The notes below the pieces were generated by a model, which was not told where the DNA came from, searched no databases, and saw only the letters and a list, made by a program, of their open reading frames with translations. This document shows positions 9,164 to 19,794 of a stretch of DNA of 62,000 bases, one piece after another. The stretch lies in NCBI GenBank assembly GCA_029204225.1, contig CM055095.1, positions 52,241,836-52,303,835 on the forward strand. The letters run 5' to 3'. Both the position numbers and the translations under genes were made by a program. Each line of letters starts with the position of its first letter. The stretch's first letter is position 1. Source of the DNA: Diphasiastrum complanatum (lineage: Eukaryota; Streptophyta; Lycopodiopsida; Lycopodiales; Lycopodiaceae).

Positions 9164-10145
9164 TAACCAACTCGAAGCTTCGTTACAAACGAGTAACATC
9201 CATTCCAAGCAAGCGGTCTGACTTACATCAGACTTAACCAACTGAAAGCTTCGTCATGAGCGCTGGAAGCCAACCTGGTGCCACGCCAGACTGGACAGCC
9301 ATAAATAGGTAACTTCCACCCAAGCAAGCCATCCAACTCAGCCGACAGGTTACAGCCCGTTCCCCAAGAGCTCAACCCATTCACATTCATGCAAGAAACA
9401 GTCAGAACCACAAGCCACGACAGATATGGAGACAACCAGTTCCTGACCCAAATGGTCCCGAAAGCATACCGCTGGCGCCACGGACCGAATGGTCCCGACG
9501 GCATACCGTTGGCGTCCCGGGATACGACCCTCAGCTATGTGCCAACTTAAAAATTTTGAAGCGGCCTTACAACTGGCGCTTTTACCGAACACTAAAACCC
9601 GGAAAGTAATCAGAGTCAGTTTGAGGAAAATCCCACTTTATTGATAAATCTGAGAAGGTTACATTTCAAGTGTGTGACCGACCCTAGTCTCCGGGGCGCT
9701 AGCATGCCAAGGCGAGAGCCATGACAACATTCCAGCAAGGGAGGCTGAGACTTGGTTGGAGCTCGCCCTGAGTCGCAACCCGCACTCCCCTATAGTATTG
9801 GTGGTATTCGGCACCCCCCTCATACCAAGCACTCTACCCAGGCTTTTAAAGCACGTTTTTCTCTCTCTAGAATTTTCTCTTTCTAGAAAGTTATTTTCTC
9901 TCTCTAGATTTTATTGATCCCCAGGCTTGCTTTGATCATGCCTAGATCGTGTGAGGTGATTGCACATCGATCTGAGCTCTCTGGACTTCGCTAGAACCGA
10001 TCAAAGATTTTTAGCCATATGAACTTTGCGCCGGCTGGATTCTGGTCATAGTGGCGCCGTGAGCAGCAGGGGCGCTGCTGGCGCCGGGGACAATGCTGGC
10101 GCCAGTGACGCCAGAAGTAAAGCTTATGAAGATAGCTTTACAACA
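9164..10145 (-). mobile_element. Inverted family-B LTR (solo or fragment)
   Basis: The reverse complement matches 16568-17430: it starts TGTTGTAAAGCTATC at 10145 and runs through the CTCTAGAGAGAG tracts, the GGTCGGTCACACACTTG block and the repeated GGGACCATTCGGTC phrase. Homology ends near the AACCAACTCG at 9164. With 2976-8897 it forms a large inverted repeat around the 266-bp spacer. No target duplication was found. Confidence 0.85.
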
Positions 10146-10151
10146 CAGAGG

Positions 10152-10596
10152 CACCAACACGTGCTGGGCATTGTGCCTGGCTCGTGTTGGTAGAGGGAGC
10201 TTGAGACCTGGCGACTGGATTCTTGGCGCTGGTTGAGCTGCCCAAGTTTCTGTCTGCCAGACTCCCCCTATAGTTCTTTTGTGATTCGACGCACCCCCTC
10301 TGTCCTGAAATATAGTGCTTTTTGGTAAAGCACGCTTTTTAGGACTTAGTTTTTATTTTGCTGATTAAGCCTGGCAAGCCTGGCAGAATCAGTCTAGCTC
10401 CCGGACATGGGTCCCAGGAGCCGTCCCGGCGGCAGAATCAACTTGCTTCCTGACTAGGCCATGACTCGAGCTCCAGAGCTAGCTCATGATTTGTGACTAC
10501 TTGACTGGCTCACCACAGGTCGGAGGCTCAGTCCTTGACGTGCTAACTTGCTTTGGGACCTTAGGGAGCGTCACCCCTTAGAGTCTTACAGGGAAC
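10152..10596 (-). mobile_element. Inverted family-A LTR, larger part, interrupted by E2
   Basis: The reverse complement matches the first half of the A LTR, from the GTGCCCTGTAAGACTC block to GCACGTGTTGGTG. Its own 5' end continues after E2 at 15851-15885, ending GTCAGCTTTACAACA. Its own 3' half is missing at the joint with the inverted B LTR. It is more diverged from the E1/E2 LTRs than these are from each other, so it is older. Confidence 0.85.
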
Positions 10597-11516
10597 TGTT
10601 GTAAAGCTGACTTGGGTGCACCCAGCGTGCCCTGTAAGACTCAAAGGGGTGACACTCCCTAAGGTCCCAGAGCAAGTTAGAATGTCAAGGACTGAGCCTC
10701 TGACCTGTGGTGAGCCAGTCAAGTAGTCACAAAGTCATGAGCTAGCTCTGGAGCTCGAGTCATGGCCTAGTCAGGAAAGCAGGTTGATTCGGCCGCCGGG
10801 ATGGCTCCCGGGACCCATGTCCGGGAGCCAGACTGATTCTGCCAGGCTTGCCAGGCTTAATCAGCAAAATAAAAACTAAGTCCTAAAAAGCGTGCTTTAC
10901 CATAAAGCACTATGTTTCAAACCAGAGGGGGTGCGCCGAATCACAGCAGAACTATAGGGAGAGTCCGGCAGACAGAAACTTGGGCAGCTCAACCAGCGCC
11001 AGGAATCCAGTCGCCAGGTCTCAGCTCCCTCTACCAGCACGAGCCAGGCACAATGCCCAGCACGTGTTGGTGGCCCCGAGACCGGTCAGTCTATGTATGA
11101 ATGTAACCTCTTCCAAATCTAATAAAGTTGATCCTTGGGGATGATTACCATTTCGGTTTCGCCTCCGGGACTGGTCCAAGTGGAAGGACCCTTACTACAA
11201 CCTTTTTGCGTCGCTGGCGCCTAAGGGTCCCTGTCATCGGCATGGGGCTTGCCGCTATGCCAATTGGTCAGTTTGGCGACCACTATGCCTTGGATTTCAT
11301 GTGTGGCTTGTCTTTGCCTTTGGTTACCTTTTGGGGACGGATTCTGAGTTGGCTTTCGGGTTGGTTGGGATTCCAGTTTTCTTAAGTCTGAATGGTTAAG
11401 CTTGTTACGTTTCTGAGTTGGCTTTTATGTAAGTGCATGATGGATGAATGTTAGACTTAAGCGCGTGTTGGGGAAACCGCTCAAGTCCCAGCGCCCTTTG
11501 AGGCGCCGGCGCAACA
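10597..11516 (+). repeat. E2 5' LTR
   Basis: 920 bp, TGTTGTAAAGCTGACTTGGG to GGCGCCGGCGCAACA, almost identical to its partner at 14931. Confidence 0.95.
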
Positions 11517-11518
11517 TG

Positions 11519-11531
11519 TGGTATCAGAGCC
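11519..11531 (+). promoter_or_regulatory. E2 primer-binding site (tRNA-iMet)
   Basis: TGGTATCAGAGCC two bases downstream of the 5' LTR, identical to E1. Confidence 0.95.
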
Positions 11532-11603
11532 GACTAGCCGGTCAGCTACGCAAGTCTCACAGGGATGGCCACGTTTCTGGGATTTGTCGGGACAACCGTT
11601 GCG

Positions 11604-11995
11604 CAAGGTGCTGCCCATAGTGTAAGCACAGGTGCGTCCACGGTCGGGGTGGTCGGCAGAACGGGGGACTTGATGAGTCAAAGTGCTGCCCGCGAGGTGT
11701 AAGCACGGTCAGTTCTCGCGGTTCGGGCATGGCGCTGTCTGCACGTATGACGGATGAGGCAAAGTGCTGCCTACGTAGGTGAAAGCACGGTCTGTACCTT
11801 GTGGGGTGCGGGGCGACATATTCGAACTGTACGGGTTAACCATTGATACAGAGATGCTGCTCGAATTCGGGTGTAAAGCACGGGTGGTTAGCTGCCGGTG
11901 CGGGATAGCTGCCGATCGTTTAGCTATAAGGGCTATCGACCAAAAAGTGGTGGGGCGTGACTGAGGTAATGTGCTGCTTAATGGTGAAAGCACGG
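11604..11995 (+). repeat. Five repeated stem-loops in the E2 leader
   Basis: Same series as in E1. The first unit is better preserved here, reading GTGCTGCCCATAGTGTAAGC and then AC, which shows that the degenerate first unit of E1 belongs to the same motif. The last is at about 11963-11995. Confidence 0.65.
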
Positions 11996-12349
11996 ATGAT
12001 TGGATGGATGTTTCCCCGTGGGCTAATTCTGTGATAGATTTGTGTGGGCGCGGCTAGGCAAAGGTCCTACGTCCGATCTCAGGGGGGGTTTGTGGCTTGA
12101 GAGGGATCCTCTGTGTTTGCTTTGATTGGTATGTTCCGTTTGTCGTGTGCTTGCTTGGACACAAATGACCTGGTTCCTACTTGGCTCTCAGGTGATGTGG
12201 GCGTGCTAAGTTTGAGGAAGGGATGTTTTCATTGAAGCTGATTTAATAAAGAAGAAAAGAGAGCTGTGGGGCCCGGCTGACAGAAGGGAGAGCTTCAAAT
12301 ATAAAAAGGATTGAGGCGATAATCTGTTGGAAGTACACCTCTGACTATA

Positions 12350-14563
12350 ATGGAGGACCATCTTGAAGAGTTACGAGCACTGACGGACGGAGAAGAGCTG
12401 ACTCGAGAATACAGCTCTCGCATGCATCGAGATGGCACCAGGTCCAAGTCGAGAAAGAAAGAGCGTATGCACTCCACAGTGGCGCCCCTCCATGAAGAGA
12501 TGGGTGGCCCTTCTGAACCTACACCAAGAGAAAAACCCTTGCCAGAGGCACAACAGGACCTCTTTGAAGTGAAGATGTGGCAATACTTATCAAGCGCAAT
12601 GACGGCTATGCTTAGCGAGGTGAAGAAGGATAGAGAAACCGAAAGGAAAGAATGGCAAACATCCTTGCGAGCCATGAATCTTACCCAAATTAACCTTGCT
12701 AGAGAAATGAGAGACGGGCTAACACAGCTCGAAGCCAGGTTTGAAGAGTTGGAAGCAACTAGGGAGAATGCAGTGGCGCCTCCTCCACAGATATCAAGAG
12801 AACCACGAGCGCGAACCACGGAGGGCCCAAGAAAGACTGCCAAAGTGAAAGCACCACCTACTTTCAAAGGAGAGCGTGACATTCGAGTTGTGGAAGATTG
12901 GTTGTTTCACATGGACCATTACTTCCGTCTAATGAACACTCCTGAGGAAGAAAGAACTGACTTGGCATTAGCATATTTTGAGGGCTACACTACAAATTGG
13001 TACCGGATGGCAGGAATGCATTTTCAAACATGGGACGCATTCAAAGCCGCGTTACGAGAGGAGTTCATACCGAAGGATTCACACATGAGATTGAGGACAA
13101 AATTATCGGGGCTCAAACAGAAAGGGTCATTGCGAGAGTACCTCAATAGATTCAGACAGAGTGTATGGGTTATTGAAGATATGTCCGAGGCGGACAAAAC
13201 TCATTACCTATTGTCTGGAATGCAATCCTGGACCCGACGTGCGATAGACAGCTACATGCCCCATGATTTCAATTCAACTATTCGAGCGGCTGAAATGGTT
13301 TGTGATTATGAGAGCACATTGGCACCAGCTGCTCCCGCAACCTCAACAAGAGTATTTAGTGGATCCAGACCGAGTCCGAGCTTCTTTTCAAGGGGGGACT
13401 CAGCTCCAAATGGCAACCAAGCCTCAAGTAGCGTGAATAAATTCCCAACAAAAACAGGGTTTGGCAACCAAGGCAACAATGGAGGGAACATGTTCCAGAG
13501 AAGAAACAATGTTGGACCTTCAACTAGTCACAGCAACAGCTCACCAACAGTGGGCAGTTCCATGCGTTGCTTCAACTGTCATCAGCAAGGTCACTCTTGG
13601 AGATCATGCCCCAAACCATTGAATAAGCAAATCATGGCTGCCATTGAAGGATTTGATAGGATGGAGAGAGAGGCATTTGATCAAGAAGATGGTGAACAAG
13701 ATGATGAAGAGGACCCAGAAACGGATTTGACGGAGTCTGACCTGAATGCCTTGCAACAGATAGGGGCACTTGCGGCTTATCGTGAACATCTTATGGCGAC
13801 TCCTGCGATAGGATCCAAGTTATTGTACCTGAAAGGCTGTATTCAAGGCAGGATCATTTACTTCATGGTAGACCTGGGGGCGTCACATAACTACTTGTCA
13901 GAAAAACTGACAGGAGAATTGGACATCCAATGTGAAGAAAATGTGACTCCTATTTGTGTGGAGACCGCGAAAGGTACAATGACCACTTGTAGATTGGCAA
14001 CCAACTTACCAATCTCTCTGGGAGCCTGGAAGAATCGACTAACGTTCACAATCTTGAAGATGGATGCCTTTGACGCTATTTTGGGATTAAGCTGGTTTAA
14101 CGAACATGTGGTGGCCTTCTTGGCAAAAGGGGTTAACCTTGTGTTATTATATAATGGCAGGAGACCTTGTGTCGTCAGAGCTGTGCCAAGGGACCAACTA
14201 GAAAAGAACGACACAAATGAACCTGAGCCAACCATTCCTCCCAATCTCATTCACCTATTTAACGAAGGACAACCAACAGTGACAGACCAGCTGACACGGG
14301 AAGAAATGGAGCCAAAATTGCCTATAGTCTCTACATCAAAGGTGAATTCAAGTGCCGATGCAGAGCTCAAGGAGCTCACCTTGTGTGACCAAGCGAAAAC
14401 TCACCTTTTTAATGAAAGACATCCAACAGTGACAAACCAGCTGACGCGAGGTCAAATGGAGCCAACATTGCCTGCAGTTTCTACGTCAAAGGTGAATCTA
14501 AGTGCCGATGCAGAGCTCAAGGAGCTCAACCTGGACGACCAAACGAAATATCTAGAGTCCTAG
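12350..14563 (+). CDS. gag: Gag-protease polyprotein of E2
   Basis: 737 residues, same architecture as the E1 protein: coiled-coil-prone N-terminal region, Ty3-type Gag core near 180-320, one CCHC knuckle near 407, protease-like segment with the same D-L-G in place of D-S/T-G, and a duplicated 50-residue C-terminal unit. It keeps two five-residue stretches missing from E1 (TRENA near 140 and the one containing TMTTC further on). TRENA also occurs in the copy at 1-712, so E2 is nearer the ancestral form. No frameshift or stop interrupts it. A ~370-bp untranslated tail leads to the purine tract. Confidence 0.93.
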   Translation: MEDHLEELRALTDGEELTREYSSRMHRDGTRSKSRKKERMHSTVAPLHEEMGGPSEPTPREKPLPEAQQDLFEVKMWQYLSSAMTAMLSEVKKDRETERKEWQTSLRAMNLTQINLAREMRDGLTQLEARFEELEATRENAVAPPPQISREPRARTTEGPRKTAKVKAPPTFKGERDIRVVEDWLFHMDHYFRLMNTPEEERTDLALAYFEGYTTNWYRMAGMHFQTWDAFKAALREEFIPKDSHMRLRTKLSGLKQKGSLREYLNRFRQSVWVIEDMSEADKTHYLLSGMQSWTRRAIDSYMPHDFNSTIRAAEMVCDYESTLAPAAPATSTRVFSGSRPSPSFFSRGDSAPNGNQASSSVNKFPTKTGFGNQGNNGGNMFQRRNNVGPSTSHSNSSPTVGSSMRCFNCHQQGHSWRSCPKPLNKQIMAAIEGFDRMEREAFDQEDGEQDDEEDPETDLTESDLNALQQIGALAAYREHLMATPAIGSKLLYLKGCIQGRIIYFMVDLGASHNYLSEKLTGELDIQCEENVTPICVETAKGTMTTCRLATNLPISLGAWKNRLTFTILKMDAFDAILGLSWFNEHVVAFLAKGVNLVLLYNGRRPCVVRAVPRDQLEKNDTNEPEPTIPPNLIHLFNEGQPTVTDQLTREEMEPKLPIVSTSKVNSSADAELKELTLCDQAKTHLFNERHPTVTNQLTRGQMEPTLPAVSTSKVNLSADAELKELNLDDQTKYLES

Positions 14564-14920
14564 GGTACTCATCCAGATGTGCGACGACAACGACATATCT
14601 GAGGCTTAAGGGAGCCGTGAGTACCTTTTTCTTTCATGCTAATAAAGTAAGCCGCATTTCTCATTGAGGAGTGAGCTTCAGTTTGATGTCTAAGTGCAGC
14701 AGCTTCACACAGGTTTTACGTAAGTGAACTAGATCCACACTTTTCCTGTGCTGGGTGTAAAACACAATATCATTACTCTGCTTTACAGTTGGTTTCCTTT
14801 GGCCGGTGAATCAAGCCCGTGCCCTTGTATATGTGACTAAAGTCTGGCCGGTGAATTAAGCCCGTGCCATGAGTCTTAGGTTCTAGTTTGGCCTTGATGA
14901 GGACATCAGCTTTCTCAAAC

Positions 14921-14930
14921 GAGGGGAGGA
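14921..14930 (+). promoter_or_regulatory. E2 polypurine tract
   Basis: GAGGGGAGGA abutting the 3' LTR. Confidence 0.85.
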
Positions 14931-15850
14931 TGTTGTAAAGTTGACTTGGGTGCACCCAGCGTGCCCTGTAAGACTCAAAGGGGTGACACTCCCTAAGGTC
15001 CCAGAGCAAGTTAGAATGTCAAGAACTGAGCCTCCGACCTGTGGTGAGCCAGTCAAGTAGTCACAAAGTCATGAGCTAGCTCTGGAGCTCGAGTCATGGC
15101 CTAGTCAGGAAAGCAGGTTGATTCGGCCACCGGGATGGCTCCCGGGACCCATGTCCGGGAGCCAGACTGATTCTGCCAGGCTTGCCAGGCTTAATCAGCA
15201 AAATAAAAACTAAGTCCTAAAAAGCGTGCTTTACCAGAAAGCACTATGTTTCAAACCAGAGGGGGTGCGCCGAATCACAGCAGAACTATAGGGGGAGTCC
15301 GGCAGACAGAAACTTGGGCAGCTCAACCAGCGCCAGGAATCCAGTCGCCAGGTCTCAGCTCCCTCTACCAGCACGAGCCAGGCACAATGCCCAGCACGTG
15401 TTGGTGGCCCCGAGACCGGTCAGTCTATGTATGAATGTAACCTCTTCCAAATCTAATAAAGTTGATCCTTGGGGATGATTACCATTTCGGTTTCGCCTCC
15501 GGGACTGGTCCAAGTGGAAGGACCCTTACTACAACCTTTTTGCGTCGCTGGCGCCTAAGGGTCCCTGTCATCGGCATGGGGCTTGCCGCTATGCCAATTG
15601 GTCAGTTTGGCGACCACTATGCCTTGGATTTCATGTGTGGCTTGTCTTTGCCTTTGGTTACCTTTTGGGGACGGATTCTGAGTTGGCTTTCGGGTTGGTT
15701 GGGATTCCAGTTTTCTTAAGTCTGAATGGTTAAGCTTGTTACGTTTCTGAGTTGGCTTTTATGTAAGTGCATGATGGATGAATGTTAGACTTAAGCGCGT
15801 GTTGGGGAAACCGCTCAAGTCCCAGCGCCCTTTGAGGCGCCGGCGCAACA
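14931..15850 (+). repeat. E2 3' LTR
   Basis: 920 bp ending GGCGCAACA, followed by the duplicated GGAAC. Confidence 0.95.
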
Positions 15851-15885
15851 GGAACGCTTGGAGCAGCTGAGTCAGCTTTACAACA
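15851..15885 (-). mobile_element. Inverted family-A LTR, 5'-terminal piece
   Basis: GTCAGCTTTACAACA is the reverse complement of the A-LTR start TGTTGTAAAGCTGAC. It completes the fragment at 10152-10596, the two being separated by E2 and sharing GGAAC. Confidence 0.8.
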
Positions 15886-16567
15886 CGTGCGGTCGCTGGA
15901 CTATAGGCGCGCCTTCGCGAAAATTTCGGCAAGGCGAATCGCGAATTTTCTCAAAGGCCTGCCCAGAAATTCTCGCCCGTCGCCCGTCGCTCGTCGCGAC
16001 TCGCGCCAGGGCGTTTTCGCGATGCATAGACCTCTGGCGCGTCCGTCGCGAGATATTCGCGAAGGCGCCTGTCGCAAATATTTCCCAACGGCCTTCTCGA
16101 ATATCTCGCAACGACCTTTGCGAAATTTTCTAAAAGGCTTTCTAGAAATAAATGGCCTTCTAGAAATTTTCTAGAAGGCCTGTCGTGAGAATTTTGCGAC
16201 AGGCGCCTGACACGAAATTCTCGAGAAGGGCGCCTTCTTGAAATTTCTAGAAGGCCTGTCGCGAGAATTTCTCGACAGGCACCAAGCGCCAGGCCTTCTA
16301 GAAAATTTCGCAAAGGCCGTCGCGAGATATTTTAGAAAATTTCGCAAATGCCTGTCGCGCCCGTCGCGAAATTTTTGAATATCTCACGACAGGCGCCTGG
16401 CCTTCTAGAAAATTTCGAGACGGGCACGCCAAGCGCCTGTCGCAAATTTCTTGCGACAGGCCTTCAAGAAAATTCATAGAAGGCCTTCTAGAAATTTTCT
16501 AAAAGGCCTGCGCGAGAAATTCGCAAGGGGCGCACCATGCCTTCTAGAAAATTTTGCGACGGGCACG
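15886..16567. repeat. Array of short palindromes, left block
   Basis: The block is built almost wholly from two palindromic arm types around an A/T core: GGCCTTCTAGAAA facing TTTCTAGAAGGCC, and GCCTGTCGCGA facing TCGCGACAGGC, often joined by GGCGCC. A clear unit is 16154-16180, an almost perfect 27-bp palindrome. Arms are also mixed (TCTAGA arm on one side, TCGCGA arm on the other), and spacing is irregular, so it is not a simple tandem satellite. Open frames here on both strands are a by-product of this composition and encode nothing recognisable. Confidence 0.85.
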
Positions 16568-17662
16568 TGTTGTAGAGCGACCTTTACAAGCTTTACTCCC
16601 AGCGTCACTGTGACCATAATCCAGCAGGCGCCAAGTTCCTATGGCTGAAAATCTTTGATCGGTTCTAGCGAAGTCCAGAGAGCTCAGATCGATGTGCAAT
16701 CACCTCACACGATCTAGCATGATTAAAGGAAGCCTGGGGATTTATAAATTCTAGAGAGAGAAAATGACTTTCTAGAGAGAGAAAATATGCTTTACCAGCC
16801 TGGGTAGAGTACTTGGTATGAGGGGAGGTGGCGAATCCCACCAATACTATAGGGGAGTGCGAGTTGCGACTCAGGGCGAGCTCCAACCAAGTCTCAGCCA
16901 GCGCCCCGGAGACTAGGGTCGGTCACACACTTGGAATGTAACCTTCTCAGATTTATTAATAAAGTGGGATTTTTCTCAAATTGACTGATTACCTTCTAGG
17001 TTTCAGTGTTTGGTAAAAGCGCCAGTTGTAAGGCCGCTTCAAACTTTTTTATCTGACACATAGATGAGGGTCATATTCCGGGAGCGGTGTGCCGTCGGGA
17101 CCATTCGGTCCATGGCGCCAGCGGTATGCTGTCGGGACCATTCGGTCTAAGAACTGGTTGTCTTCATATCTGTCGCGACTTGTGGTCCTGAGTGTTCCTT
17201 GCATGAACGTGAATGGGTTAAGCTCTTGGGGACGGGCTCTAACCTGTCGGCTGAGTTGGATGGCTTGCTTGGGTGGAAGTTACCTGTTTATGGCTGTCCA
17301 GTCTGGCGTGGCACCAGGTTGGCTTCCAGCGCTCGTGACGAAGGTTTCAGTTGGTTCAGTCTGATGTAAGTCAGACTGCTTGCTTGGAATGGATGTTACT
17401 CGTTTGTAACGAAGCTTCGAGTTGGTTAAGTTTGATGTATGTCGGGCGGCTTGTTTGGAGGGAAGTCACCCACATCGGGACCCCCGATCTGGCATGGCGC
17501 CAAGTTGGATTTCAATGGTAGTCTCCGAACTTCAAGTTGGCTAAATCTGATCGTTGGTTGTGAGTTGGCTGCTTGTATGTCAAGTGGGTTTGGACGGCAA
17601 GAGTTGAAGGTTGGGAAGCTAAGTTGTGGTTCTCGGCTCCCTTTGGGATGCCTGTGTGAACA
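16568..17662 (+). mobile_element. Family-B LTR, longest copy
   Basis: Starts TGTTGTAGAGCGACC. It matches the split LTR at 2976 and the inverted one at 9164-10145, then continues further, to about GCCTGTGTGAACA. The 3' boundary is uncertain; a CAACA also ends at 17696 inside the next palindromic block. No 5-bp target duplication was found (GCACG before, TTTCT after 17662). Contains AATAAAG near 16960. It could be a solo LTR inserted in the palindromic array, or the array could belong to the same element. Confidence 0.7.
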
Positions 17663-18515
17663 TTTCTAGAAGGCCTTCTAGAAAATTCTCGCAACAGGCC
17701 TTCTAGAAAATTTCTAGAAAGCCTGTCGCGCCCGTAGCAAAATTTTCTAGAAGGCCAAGCACCTGTCGCGAGATATTCGTGAAGGGCGCCTTCTAGAAAA
17801 TTTCTAGAAGGCCTTCTAGAAAATACATAGAAGGCCTGGCGCTAGGCGCCTGTCGCGAAATTCTCGCGACAGGCCTTTTAGAAAATTTCTAGAAGGCCTG
17901 TGGTGAGGCGCCTTCTAGGAAATATTTGCGACAGGCGCCTTTTAGGAAATATCTCGCGACAGACGCCTAGCCTTCTAGAATTTTGCGACAGGCGCCTTCT
18001 AGGAGATATTCGCGAAGGGCGCCTTCTAGAAAATTTCTAGATTGTCTGGCGCCAGACAACTGTCAAGAAATTCTCGTGACAGGCCTTCTAGAAATTCTCA
18101 CGAAGGCCGCCTTCTTGAAATTTTCTTCTAGAAGGCCTGGCTCCTGGCGCCAGGCGCCTGTCGCGAAATTCTCGCGACAAGCCTTCTAGAAAATTTCTAG
18201 AAGGCTTGGCGCCAAGCGCCTGTCGCGAAATTCTCATGACAGGCCTTCTAGAAAAATTTCTAAAAGGCCTTCGCGAAATTTTTAGAAGGCCTTTCAGAAA
18301 ATTTCTAGAAGGCCTTTCGTGAGAAGTTCGCAACAGGCGCCTGGTGCCAGGCCTTCTAGAAGAAAATTTCAAGAAGGTGGCCTTCTAGAAAATTTCACGA
18401 CGGGCGCGCCAGGCGCCTGTCGCAAAATTCTCGCGATTAGAAAATTTCTAGAAGGCCTTCGCGAGAGTTTCGCGACAGGCGCCAGACATTCACGAAATTT
18501 TCTAGAAGGCCACAA
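17663..18515. repeat. Array of short palindromes, right block
   Basis: Same two arm types and GGCGCC joints as 15886-16567. The unit at 17848-17874 has perfect 11-bp arms GCCTGTCGCGA and TCGCGACAGGC around AATTC. Many units read CTTCTAGAAAATTTCTAGAAG. The block ends abruptly at the AT-rich sequence after 18515. Bases 18516-18733 show no gene. Confidence 0.85.
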
Positions 18516-18731
18516 TACTTAACTTAGAAGATTAGATTTAACGAAAAAGACATGGAGAAAGCAAAAAAATATACCATATTGTAGGAGCAAAAAAATTTGA
18601 AGGAGGTAGCAATTCACTCTGATATAAGAAAACCTAAAAATTTCAAAAGACAATGTAAATAAGCATTGTAGGGATGTTTATTTATGTTTTTTTGCTATTG
18701 TCAAGTTCCATAAAGACTTATGGGACAAATG

Positions 18732-18733
<2 letters not shown>

Positions 18734-18801
<68 letters not shown>

Positions 18802-18822
18802 CTCTCCAACACCTCACAAAAA

Positions 18823-18885
<63 letters not shown>
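18734..18885. repeat. (TC)n microsatellites
   Basis: Two CT/TC runs, 18734-18799 and 18826-18885, separated by CGCTCTCCAACACCTCACAA and a few bases. Further CT-rich sequence follows to about 18960. Confidence 0.98.
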
Positions 18886-18886
<1 letters not shown>

Positions 18887-19003
18887 CTCTCTAACCATCT
18901 CTCTCCCCATCTCTCTTTCTCTCTACCTCCCGATGTGTCGCTCCTCTCTCTCACTGCTCTCCGTCCCCCTTCTAGCAGCGCTTCAAATACGTTCTAGGGC
19001 ACG

Positions 19004-19608
<605 letters not shown>

Positions 19609-19636
<28 letters not shown>

Positions 19637-19693
19637 GCTTTCTTTAACTAAAAAAAACTAATCTACATGGCGGGTTGGGGGGGGGGGGGGGGG
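19609..19693. repeat. (TA)n run and 17-base G run
   Basis: TA repeat 19609-19636 and a G homopolymer 19677-19693. The long G run may be an assembly-error site. It lies just upstream of the truncated 5' end of the following copia fragment. Confidence 0.9.
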
Positions 19694-19794
19694 TTTGAAT
19701 CTTTTTCTTTTATTAAAAAAACTAATTAAGGCCCCCCCACGCCCAACCGCTGTGGCAGTTGGGCTAGGTGGGCCGTGGTGGGTGGGTGGAGGCA

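Larger units (their letters stand above)
10597..15850 (+). mobile_element. Complete non-autonomous LTR retrotransposon E2 (family A)
   Basis: Second full A element: LTRs 10597-11516 and 14931-15850 (920 bp each), target duplication GGAAC (10592-10596 and 15851-15855), tRNA-iMet primer-binding site, leader hairpins, intact Gag-protease ORF and purine tract. The LTRs differ by about six bases by eye, fewer than in E1, so E2 is the younger insertion. Like E1 it has no polymerase or integrase. It is inserted in an inverted A LTR, so the family inserts into its own older copies. Confidence 0.93.

Noticed and set aside
15858-16313. Arginine-rich open frames on both strands in the palindromic block
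   Set aside because: Produced by repeated CG-rich palindromes; all frames look alike on both strands.
15886-18515. CRISPR array
   Set aside because: Units are palindromes of two exchangeable types with no unique spacers of constant length, in a plant nuclear context.
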